In this document: positions 1 to 5,660 of the stretch, piece after piece
Numbering within the stretch: the first letter of the stretch is position 1
Layout of the letters: each line of letters begins with the position of its first letter
Assembly: GCA_964461505.1 (NCBI GenBank)
Contig: CAYWUW010000016.1
Coordinates: 1 to 5,660, forward strand
Reading direction: 5' to 3'
Length of the DNA: 5,660 bases
Origin: HK-STAS-PATE-42 sp964461505
GTDB lineage: Bacteria > Patescibacteriota > Saccharimonadia > Saccharimonadales > HK-STAS-PATE-42
Notes under the pieces: generated by a model
The model's database searches: none
Told to the model about the DNA's origin: nothing
What the model saw: only the letters and a program-made list of their open reading frames with translations
Position numbers and translations under genes: made by a program

Positions 1-453
<453 letters not shown>

Positions 454-668
454 CTAGGGAGAATTACTAAGTCGTCTTATCTCACCTTAGCAGTTTTTAG
501 CTAAACTGCTAAGCTTAAGGCAGACTAGGTCGGAAACTCTTGATCGATTTAGGTTTTTTGATCAGTTACCTAAAATAGATAATACGAGTTATAAATATTG
601 ATCAAATTTTACAAAGAATTCGACGCTGCACTACCAAATTTTTAAAGATTAGTCTTTTGGCTAAACTT
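454..668 (+). other. 16S downstream spacer with two hairpins, no gene
   Basis: AT-rich non-coding stretch after the 16S. It holds a perfect 11-bp hairpin (CTTAGCAGTTT at 486-496 with its complement at 503-513, 6-nt loop) and a 7-bp hairpin (TTTAGGT 548-554 with ACCTAAA 568-574). Neither is followed by a T-run, so they look more like pre-16S processing or trailer structures than terminators. TTGATC occurs three times (about 540, 559 and 598). No tRNA lies here, unlike in many bacterial spacers. No boxA-like antitermination sequence was recognised. Confidence 0.6.
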
Positions 669-699
669 AAATAGCCTTCGAAAGAAGGTTATTTTTGTT
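669..699 (+). terminator. Rho-independent terminator after 16S
   Basis: An 11-bp stem (AATAGCCTTC at 670-679 with GAAGGTTATT at 684-693, one G-U pair, extendable by A669-T694) is closed by a GAAA tetraloop at 680-683. The T-run 692-696 and TT 698-699 follow. This is the strongest terminator in the window and lies 216 nt after the mature 16S end, on the same strand. It should end most 16S transcription before the SDR gene and before the 23S. Confidence 0.82.
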
Positions 700-704
700 A
701 TAAT
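677..704 (+). promoter_or_regulatory. Extended -10 promoter for the SDR gene, overlapping the terminator
   Basis: A perfect -10 hexamer TATAAT (699-704) is preceded by the extended element TG at 696-697 (TGTTATAAT). The best -35 with a 16-bp spacer is only TTCGAA (677-682, three matches to TTGACA) and lies inside the terminator hairpin. The normal 6-8 nt distance puts the transcription start at about 711-712, the A of the SDR start codon. That predicts a leaderless mRNA. Confidence 0.7.
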
Positions 705-711
705 TGTTTCC

Positions 712-1455
712 ATGGATACTGTATTGGTGATTGGCGCATCTGGTGGAATTGGCTGCGGAGTTGCGAAATATTTTCTGGAGAACAGCTTCAGGGTTATTGG
801 CACTAACTTTAAAGATGATTTTCAACCTTTTCTTTTGAATAACCCCAACTTCATAGCCCATAGACTAGATGTAACTTCTTTAGAGAGCTTAAAGTCTTTG
901 TCTAAAAAGATCGGCGAGGTGCAGGCTATTGTGAACTGCTCTGGGGTGGTGGATTTTGAAGCTTACGCTGAACCTACAAAGAACTTAGACATTTGGAATA
1001 GTACGATTGCCGTAAACTTAACTGGCTCTTATCTAATTTTTGAGTATTTGAATGACAATATTATATCTGGTGGTAGTTATGTGATGATTAGCTCAACGGA
1101 TTCATATTTTGGGGGCAAGGTTAATAGGGCGTATGCGGTTAGCAAGGCTGGAATAAATTCTCTAACAAAATCATTATCGCTACTGGTTAAAGAATCTGGT
1201 GTTAGGGTTAATGCTATTGCTCCCGGTTGGGTTGAGACAGCTATGATGGAGGCCGGCGGAGACGAGCTTGTCGAATATGCGAAACAGATTAACCCGCTTC
1301 AGCGTAACGGCACTCCTCGGGAAGTTGCGGAGCTGGCAGATTTTTTAATTAGTCCCAAAAGTGGTTACATAAATGGGCAGGTTATAAATTTGGATGGTGG
1401 GTATATTTTGCAGGATCCAACTCTTGTTTTTGAAGAGCAGCAGCTTGATAAATAA
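712..1455 (+). CDS. Short-chain dehydrogenase/reductase (SDR family, FabG-like)
   Basis: Classical SDR of 247 residues, close to the family's usual 245-260, expected to be a cytosolic NAD(P)(H)-dependent oxidoreductase. Visible motifs in order: dinucleotide-binding GASGGIG (8-14), LDVT (52-55), NCSG in place of NNAG (75-78), structural Asn in VNLTG (102), and catalytic Ser128, Tyr141 and Lys145 (YAVSK), with the usual 13-residue Ser-Tyr spacing. PGWVETAM follows at 171-178 and the C-terminal INGQVINLDGGY at 220-231. About 16 extra residues follow that motif. The family includes FabG (3-oxoacyl-ACP reductase), but CPR bacteria generally lack fatty acid synthesis, so the substrate is not predicted. 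The ATG is chosen because a perfect -10 ends 7 nt upstream and there is no Shine-Dalgarno sequence, consistent with leaderless translation. Its stop codon abuts the stop of the convergent methyltransferase gene with no base between. Confidence 0.92.
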   Translation: MDTVLVIGASGGIGCGVAKYFLENSFRVIGTNFKDDFQPFLLNNPNFIAHRLDVTSLESLKSLSKKIGEVQAIVNCSGVVDFEAYAEPTKNLDIWNSTIAVNLTGSYLIFEYLNDNIISGGSYVMISSTDSYFGGKVNRAYAVSKAGINSLTKSLSLLVKESGVRVNAIAPGWVETAMMEAGGDELVEYAKQINPLQRNGTPREVAELADFLISPKSGYINGQVINLDGGYILQDPTLVFEEQQLDK

Positions 1456-2085
1456 TTAATTCAAAGTCTTAAGCTTAAGTAAGGCGAGGAATTCGGTGTT
1501 TTTGCCGGATCTGCCGGTAATTGGGGATTTTGTTAAGCTTAATAATTCAAAATTATTTTCTTTAAACTTAAGTTTAGTGCGCTCTAGAATAGCATCTAAG
1601 AATTCTTGTTTGACTTTGCCTTTGTGGAGTTCTTCTCTAGTGGCTTCGTAGTGGGGTTTGATAAGGCTGATGGCGTGGCTAGAATCTTTTAGATTAAGCT
1701 TAATATTCGGGAGGATTTTTTCTTGTTTGGTCCAGGCGACATCTGAAACTATTAGATCTACTTTTTCTGGGAGTTCGACGTGCATGGCGTTGGTTTGTTC
1801 TAGAATTGTAATTTTGGGGTTGTTTCTCAGGTTCCATTCAAGACAGTTTTTTGAAGTATCGACGGAATAAATCTTTTTTGCTCCATTTTGAAGAAGGCAA
1901 TCGGTGAAGCCTCCGAGGTTGCAGCCAAAATCTGCGCAGGCAAGATCTTGCACGCTAAACTTAAATTCTTTTAAGGCATGTTCTAGTTTGAGGCCGGCTC
2001 TAGAAACAAAAGCAGATTCTTGCAGATTGCTTTTATGCACCAAACATACCCTGGAATGGACGGGTAATGAGGTTGGCGAATTCAT
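1456..2085 (-). CDS. TlyA-like rRNA 2'-O-methyltransferase (FtsJ-type domain, no S4 domain)
   Basis: S-adenosylmethionine-dependent methyltransferase matching the C-terminal domain of TlyA/hemolysin A proteins, which 2'-O-methylate cytidines in 16S and/or 23S rRNA. Seen, numbered from the ATG: VSRAGLKL with Lys33, SAM-binding DFGCNLGGFTD (52-62), SDVAW with Asp115, LIKPHYEA with Lys143, and the family signature SPITGRSGKNTEF (187-199) with Glu198. These make a complete K-D-K-E tetrad of the FtsJ/RrmJ type. Full TlyA proteins (about 250-270 residues) begin with an RNA-binding S4 domain, which is absent here: the conserved domain begins about 27 residues in. The ATG at 2085 overlaps the upstream membrane-protein gene by 53 nt. 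An in-frame GTG at 2040-2038 (194 residues), overlapping that gene's stop by 8 nt and with AGGG at 2052-2049 about 8 nt upstream, is a credible real start. The two genes are probably co-transcribed and translationally coupled. The rRNA target is inferred from family only. Confidence 0.88.
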   Translation of the reverse strand: MNSPTSLPVHSRVCLVHKSNLQESAFVSRAGLKLEHALKEFKFSVQDLACADFGCNLGGFTDCLLQNGAKKIYSVDTSKNCLEWNLRNNPKITILEQTNAMHVELPEKVDLIVSDVAWTKQEKILPNIKLNLKDSSHAISLIKPHYEATREELHKGKVKQEFLDAILERTKLKFKENNFELLSLTKSPITGRSGKNTEFLALLKLKTLN

Positions 2086-2284
2086 CCCATAATCCCGCCA
2101 TAACCAGTAAGCCGACTAAACAGGCTAGAATGCTAGTGATAAGCATGAAGGTATACATGCTGCCAAACCAAGATTCTATTTTAGGGCTGCGGTTGAACAT
2201 GTTGGTGTAGCGGTAGTTGTATTTTATGGTGGTTACGCCGTAAGCAACAACGACAGCTCCGATAAGGAATGATGCAATACTCAT
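2033..2284 (-). CDS. Small two-helix membrane protein of unknown function
   Basis: An 83-residue protein I do not recognise. It has two clear hydrophobic helices (about residues 4-20 and 45-65) joined by a polar, Tyr/Asn/Arg-rich loop (KYNYRYTNMFNRSPK, 21-35), then a short amphipathic tail (WDEFANLITRPFQGMFGA). The positive loop suggests a hairpin with both termini outside, if the positive-inside rule applies. No lipobox, catalytic motif or obvious secretion signal is present. It is probably real because it has a helix-loop-helix layout typical of membrane proteins, fills the space upstream of the methyltransferase gene, and its stop overlaps that gene's likely start. No Shine-Dalgarno sequence precedes the ATG. 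The leader is nearly pure A/T, and TAAAAT lies 5 nt before the ATG, so near-leaderless transcription is possible. Confidence 0.65.
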   Translation of the reverse strand: MSIASFLIGAVVVAYGVTTIKYNYRYTNMFNRSPKIESWFGSMYTFMLITSILACLVGLLVMAGLWDEFANLITRPFQGMFGA

Positions 2285-2359
2285 TTAATATTTTAAAACT
2301 TAATTTTAAACTTTAGTTCTTTAACTCTATAATTATCATACCATTTTTGTGCGATTTTG

Positions 2360-2379
2360 TGTTAAAATTGATTTATATA
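2360..2379 (+). promoter_or_regulatory. Putative promoter of the tRNA-Ala/tRNA-Ile unit
   Basis: In the 122-bp divergent region between the small membrane protein gene (minus strand) and tRNA-Ala, an extended -10 TGTTAAAAT (2360-2368) resembles the one before the SDR gene. A second -10-like TATATA lies at 2374-2379. No good -35 was found at normal spacing for either. On the minus strand GATAAT (2337-2332) could serve the membrane protein gene, but with no supporting -35. The region contains no other feature. Confidence 0.4.
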
Positions 2380-2406
2380 GCTGTTTAGCTTTTAGGATGA
2401 TTTTAA

Positions 2407-2483
2407 GGGGACATAGCTCAGTTGGCTAGAGCACTGCCTTTGCAAGGCAGGGGTCCAGGGTTCGAGTCCCTGTGTCTCCACCA
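2407..2483 (+). tRNA. tRNA-Ala (anticodon TGC)
   Basis: A complete 77-nt cloverleaf. Acceptor GGGGACA (2407-2413) pairs with TGTCTCC (2473-2479); D-stem GCTC/GAGC; anticodon stem CTGCC/GGCAG with loop TTTGCAA, anticodon TGC at 2441-2443; T-stem CAGGG/CCCTG with loop TTCGAGT. Discriminator A and an encoded CCA (2481-2483) end the gene. The acceptor carries the G3-U70 wobble pair recognised by alanyl-tRNA synthetase, which confirms the identity. Ala and Ile tRNAs are the usual pair in bacterial 16S-23S spacers, often in the order Ile then Ala; here it is Ala first. Confidence 0.98.
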
Positions 2484-2487
2484 CGTC

Positions 2488-2606
2488 GGAATTCACTCCG
2501 GCCTCATTCAAATTTTGCAACCAAGTGGCAAAATCTTCAACGAGGCCTTCATGATTCCTCCTTCCAATTTCATGCTCAGTCGCAAGCTCCTTGCGCTATG
2601 AAATTG
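2488..2606 (+). other. Highly folded spacer between tRNA-Ala and tRNA-Ile
   Basis: Almost the whole 126-nt spacer can fold into two long hairpins. The first (2488-2558) has three paired blocks: GGAAT/ATTCC outside (2488-2492, 2554-2558), GGCCTC/GAGGCC (2500-2505, 2542-2547), and ATTTTGC/GCAAAAT (2512-2518, 2528-2534). The second (2565-2606) has a perfect 9-bp outer stem CAATTTCAT/ATGAAATTG (2565-2573, 2598-2606) and an inner CGCAAG/CTTGCG stem with a 3-nt loop (2581-2595). No ORF or T-run is present. It could be tRNA precursor processing structure (RNase III or RNase P/E substrates) or an embedded small RNA; the sequence does not decide. Confidence 0.55.
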
Positions 2607-2609
2607 TAT

Positions 2610-2686
2610 GGGGTTATAGCTCAGCTGGTTAGAGTGCGTCACTGATAATGACGAGGTCCCAGGTTCAAGTCCTGGTAACCCCACCA
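2610..2686 (+). tRNA. tRNA-Ile (anticodon GAT)
   Basis: A complete 77-nt cloverleaf. Acceptor GGGGTTA (2610-2616) pairs with TAACCCC (2676-2682); D-stem GCTC/GAGT; anticodon stem CGTCA/TGACG with loop CTGATAA, anticodon GAT at 2644-2646; T-stem CCAGG/CCTGG with loop TTCAAGT. Discriminator A and an encoded CCA (2684-2686) end the gene. It follows tRNA-Ala by 126 nt and no terminator lies between, so the two are probably one transcript. Its last 33 nt recur exactly at 4257-4289. Confidence 0.98.
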
Positions 2687-2765
2687 TCTTGCACAGAGTA
2701 CGCTAAAGCTACGAACGGCAGGCAGTTTATGTTCTTGTGGTAGGCCAGATTTTATTTAGGAATTT

Positions 2766-2796
2766 TTGACATTAAGCTTGTGCTTGGTGTTATTTT
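2766..2796 (+). promoter_or_regulatory. Promoter of the surface protein gene
   Basis: A perfect -35 TTGACA (2766-2771) is followed after 19 bp by TATTTT (2791-2796), with the extended element TG at 2788-2789 (TGTTATTTT). The spacer is longer than the optimal 17 bp. Predicted start is about 2803. Two copies of the palindromic motif flank the -10: TTAAGCTT in the spacer (2772-2779) and AAGCTTAA at the predicted start (2803-2810). They can pair as an 8-bp inverted repeat and could be an operator; that is inference. Confidence 0.55.
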
Positions 2797-2837
2797 TTTG
2801 CTAAGCTTAACAGATAAGATATCGTTTAAAAAACAGA

Positions 2838-4043
2838 ATGCAAGTTGTTAGCTTTGTTTCTAGGTTTTGGAGAGGGTTTTTAGTAGTGTTCTTGAAAAAG
2901 AGAGCCCTGCTGTTAGGCCTTATTTTTTGTTCTATTTTAAGCTTAGTAAGCTTAGGCTCTAGCAGAGGAGTAAGCGCGGCGACTAAAACCTGGGTTGGTG
3001 GTAGCGGCGATAACAACTGGAGCACTGGTGCAAACTGGTCGCCGGTGGGAGCTCCGGTTAACGGAGACGGAGTAATGTTTGAGTGTAACGATTCGAATGG
3101 GTGCAGCTCTGTTTTTGATATTCCTGGGCTAAGCTTAAGTTCTATTAATTTTAGCGGATCTGGGGCTGAGACAGTCAGCAATCCGAGTGGAGCTCCAATT
3201 TATTTAAGCGGCGATATTAGTTCTAGCAGTGCTGGTTCTGTTTTTGAGCCAGAGCTAATCTTAAGTGCTAATCTAAGAGTTAATAATGTTGTGCTGGGTC
3301 TGGTTGATTTAAACGGCTATGAGTTAACATTAAGCGGGAAAGGCGTTATTAAACCACCTGCTAGCGATAGATGGATCGGGATTGCTGGTGATATTACTGG
3401 TGACGGTGTACTTAATATTGATGCAGATGCCGACCAGGAGGTTTATCTTTCTGGCGAAAATACTTATTCTGGAACAACAAATGTGAACGGTGGAAAATTT
3501 GTTAGTAACGGCCAGAATGCCGACAATGCGACGATGGCAATGTTTGGAGTTTCGGATGTTAATGTGGGGCCTTTAGGAAAAGTGGTGTTTACTTTTAGCG
3601 AGGCAGAGGCTGGCTTTAGTTTTGATAATCTTTTAACGTTCAATAGGCTAGATCCACTTTTAACTCAGCTTTTAGCAGTTAATAAAACTGCTAACTCATC
3701 TGTTCTTTCGGTCGCTTTTTCTAACATTGAATTGAAGAGTGCCTCTAGATTTGATGTGGATGTAACATCGGGTGGCCTGTTAGTTAATCTTGATGGTGTT
3801 GTGGCAAATAACTACTGTATAGAGTATGGCCAAGAGAATACACAGACTAGCTATTTTCAGAATGGACCAATTTGTGTCGGTGATAAAGAGGTTGAAGATA
3901 AGACGACGCAAGTTCCTTTAAAGCCAAAAACAGGAATAGTTGCGAGTAGTGTGATTGTGATTGTGGTGGGATCTTTGATAGCTTTGGTAAGCTACCAGAT
4001 ACGTAAGCAAAAAAAGCTGGATTCAATCAACAATGAAAAGTAA
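2838..4043 (+). CDS. Secreted surface protein with autotransporter-type beta-strand repeat and C-terminal sorting-like signal
   Basis: A 401-residue protein, probably exported and held at the cell surface. The N-terminus has KKR (20-22), a hydrophobic core (about 23-40) and a plausible signal peptidase site after GVSA (residue 47). The mature part starts with TWVGGSGDNNWSTGANW (51-67), a Trp/Gly/Asn-rich opening common in beta-helical surface proteins. It contains one clear autotransporter-associated beta-strand repeat (YLSGENTYSGTTNVNGGK, 203-220) and is Ser/Gly/Val-rich throughout. Four mature cysteines occur as pairs (83/89, 327/346). The tail has sorting-signal layout: LKPKTG (361-366), about 20 hydrophobic residues, then QIRKQKK. 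KPKTG is not a canonical LPXTG, so it is either a variant sortase signal or simply a membrane anchor. No outer-membrane barrel is present, so this is not a true autotransporter. ATG 2838 has no RBS; GTG 2886 (385 residues) does. Binding partner or role is unknown. Confidence 0.85.
   Translation: MQVVSFVSRFWRGFLVVFLKKRALLLGLIFCSILSLVSLGSSRGVSAATKTWVGGSGDNNWSTGANWSPVGAPVNGDGVMFECNDSNGCSSVFDIPGLSLSSINFSGSGAETVSNPSGAPIYLSGDISSSSAGSVFEPELILSANLRVNNVVLGLVDLNGYELTLSGKGVIKPPASDRWIGIAGDITGDGVLNIDADADQEVYLSGENTYSGTTNVNGGKFVSNGQNADNATMAMFGVSDVNVGPLGKVVFTFSEAEAGFSFDNLLTFNRLDPLLTQLLAVNKTANSSVLSVAFSNIELKSASRFDVDVTSGGLLVNLDGVVANNYCIEYGQENTQTSYFQNGPICVGDKEVEDKTTQVPLKPKTGIVASSVIVIVVGSLIALVSYQIRKQKKLDSINNEK
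2869..2876 (+). promoter_or_regulatory. Candidate ribosome binding site favouring a GTG start at 2886
   Basis: GGAGAGGG is the only strong Shine-Dalgarno-like run near the start of the surface protein gene. It ends 9 nt before an in-frame GTG at 2886-2888 (codon 17 of the longer reading). Starting there gives a compact signal peptide beginning MFLKKRALLLG, which is more typical than the 47-residue leader from ATG 2838. Confidence 0.5.
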
Positions 4044-4246
4044 GATTATTGATGTTTTTTAAACAACTGCTGTGGTGTGGGTTTACAGGGTTTTATAAAC
4101 AGTGGTAAACTAGATCTTAATAGTGTTTTTGATGGAGCTCTGCTCAGAGTTACTTAAGCTTAATTTTACAGTATAAGTAGTTTTGGTTTGAGCTTCTTGG
4201 AATGAAGGAGTAGTTTTTATTGGGCCAGGCACTTTTGCCGATTAAG
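4044..4246. other. Intergenic stretch before the scaffold gap, no gene seen
   Basis: 203 nt after the surface protein stop. No ORF of useful length, no tRNA-like fold and no convincing terminator. The best structures are a weak AGCTCT/AGAGTT hairpin near 4136-4151 and a TTAAGCTTAA palindrome at 4154-4163. The bases next to the gap do not resemble the 5' half of tRNA-Ile. Confidence 0.6.
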
Positions 4247-4256
4247 NNNNNNNNNN
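4247..4256. other. Assembly gap (10 N)
   Basis: Ten undetermined bases join two contigs. A run of exactly 10 may be a placeholder, so the true distance, and even the adjacency of the two sides, is not certain. Confidence 0.99.
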
Positions 4257-4289
4257 AGGTCCCAGGTTCAAGTCCTGGTAACCCCACCA
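4257..4289 (+). tRNA. 3' part of a second tRNA-Ile (partial)
   Basis: These 33 nt are identical to the last 33 nt of the complete tRNA-Ile (2654-2686): variable loop AGGTC, T-arm CCAGG-TTCAAGT-CCTGG, acceptor strand TAACCCC, discriminator A and CCA. Identity stops exactly after CCA; the following bases differ (GGCG here, TCTT there). The 5' part (44 nt) would have to lie in the gap, which is annotated as only 10 N. It may be a full second gene cut by the gap, an attachment-site remnant, or the contig end of another rRNA operon copy. Confidence 0.85.
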
Positions 4290-4676
4290 GGCGTAATAAA
4301 TCAAAGCTATAAATTAGATGTAATTGTTACAACCATTAGAAGCCCTGTTTACAGTTGTAGAGGGTAGGTGTTAAACTTAGAATTAGATTAAATAAGAGCT
4401 TTATTCAGAGAAACTATTAATTAACTTAGGTAATTGTTTCTTTGATTTGAGCTCATAATTTGTAATTAGGTTTTTGTTTGTGACTCGGTTTTTTTGAGCA
4501 AAATGCTTAACCTGAACTAGAAGTCTGAGCAACTAACACAAGTAGTTCTGAGCTTGAATGTAGGTTAACAATTTGGTTAAAAATTCTTATTGAACAGGCA
4601 AACAGATTATCCTTAATTTATTAATGATATCAATGCACTGCCTGTTTTAAAATTAGAAGTTACTTTGATTTAGCAT
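4290..4676 (+). other. 23S upstream spacer, no gene
   Basis: 387 nt, very AT-rich, with no ORF of note. The clearest structure is an 8-bp stem AACAGGCA (4593-4600) with TGCCTGTT (4639-4646) enclosing 38 nt, about 30 nt before the 23S; it could be a processing stem. TCTGAGC occurs twice as a direct repeat (about 4525 and 4546). I found no convincing promoter, boxA or terminator. The normal partner of a 23S processing stem would lie beyond the window. Confidence 0.6.

Positions 4677-5660
<984 letters not shown>

Larger units (their letters stand above)
510..4162. repeat. Dispersed palindromic octamer TAAGCTTA (9 copies)
   Basis: Copies start at 510, 1470, 1534, 1695, 2802, 2938, 2947, 3130 and 4155, in both coding and non-coding DNA. 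Several extend to TTAAGCTTAA or TAAGCTTAAG. The core AAGCTT occurs 13 times in the window, also at 959, 2774, 4679 and 4749. With about 60% A+T, fewer than one octamer would be expected. Some coding copies reflect Ser-Leu (AGC TTA) or Lys-Leu codon pairs. Confidence 0.7.

Noticed and set aside
486..513. 11-bp hairpin as a 16S terminator
   Set aside because: The stem is good but no T-run follows; processing or trailer structure is more likely, and a better terminator lies at 669-699.
667..861. 64-codon minus-strand ORF
   Set aside because: It covers the terminator and the conserved GASGGIG-coding start of the SDR gene on the other strand; no motif of its own.
1502..1520. 7-bp CCGG hairpin as a terminator for the SDR gene
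   Set aside because: It encodes the conserved SPITGRSGKN segment of the methyltransferase and is not followed by a clean T-run on either strand.
1658..2092. Plus-strand ORFs at 1658-1870 and 1904-2092
   Set aside because: Antisense shadows of the TlyA-like gene, whose motifs clearly identify the minus strand as coding.
2807..3181. 124-codon minus-strand ORF
   Set aside because: Antisense to the signal peptide and first domain of the surface protein; low-complexity Pro/Leu/Thr composition and no recognisable domain.
510..4162. TAAGCTTA copies as a CRISPR or ordinary tandem repeat
   Set aside because: Spacing is irregular, units are only 8-10 bp and several lie within codons.
4080..4163. Terminator after the surface protein gene
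   Set aside because: GTTTAC/GTAAAC and AGCTCT/AGAGTT pairings are weak and lack a T-tract.

Overview
The window holds the two ends of a ribosomal RNA locus: the 3' third of a 16S rRNA (1-453) and the 5' third of a 23S rRNA (from about 4677 to the window end). They are separated by about 4.2 kb that contains four protein genes, tRNA-Ala(UGC), tRNA-Ile(GAU), a partial second tRNA-Ile and a 10-N scaffold gap. The 16S wording (for example GGGCTAGAAACGCGCTACAATGG-type text near 139-161 and the CAAACCATGAAAGTGG segment near 331) looks like the Candidate Phyla Radiation/Patescibacteria, most probably Saccharibacteria (TM7) or a close relative. This is memory-based pattern recognition, not a search. 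Several things fit that placement: AT-rich DNA, the Gram-positive-like sorted surface protein, the minimal TlyA-type methyltransferase and genomically encoded CCA on the tRNAs. The N run means this is a draft or metagenomic scaffold.

Layout: 16S 3' end; AT-rich spacer with two hairpins; a good intrinsic terminator (669-699) whose T-tract runs into a perfect extended -10 promoter placed so that transcription should start at or next to the ATG of an SDR oxidoreductase (712-1455, probably leaderless). Two minus-strand genes follow: a TlyA-like rRNA 2'-O-methyltransferase (stop codon abutting the SDR stop) and, upstream of and overlapping it, an 83-residue two-helix membrane protein. A 122-bp divergent intergenic region then leads into tRNA-Ala, an unusually well-folded 126-nt spacer, and tRNA-Ile. 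Next, behind its own promoter, is a 401-residue secreted surface protein with a signal peptide, an autotransporter-type beta-strand repeat and a C-terminal sorting-signal-like tail. After it come the scaffold gap, a 33-nt copy of the tRNA-Ile 3' part, a gene-free 387-nt spacer and the 23S rRNA.

How it works together: the sequence argues that 16S and 23S are not one transcription unit here. The 16S has its own terminator, two genes run antisense, and separate promoters are visible for the SDR, the tRNAs and the surface protein. The only functional link to rRNA is the TlyA-like methyltransferase. The SDR, small membrane protein and surface protein have no evident role in ribosome biogenesis. 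I see no CRISPR array, transposase, integrase or toxin-antitoxin pair. The most interesting points are the split rRNA locus, the tRNA-Ile 3' repeat spanning the gap (att-like duplication, second tRNA or misjoin), the terminator/leaderless-promoter overlap, the folded tRNA spacer, and strong over-representation of the palindromic octamer TAAGCTTA.
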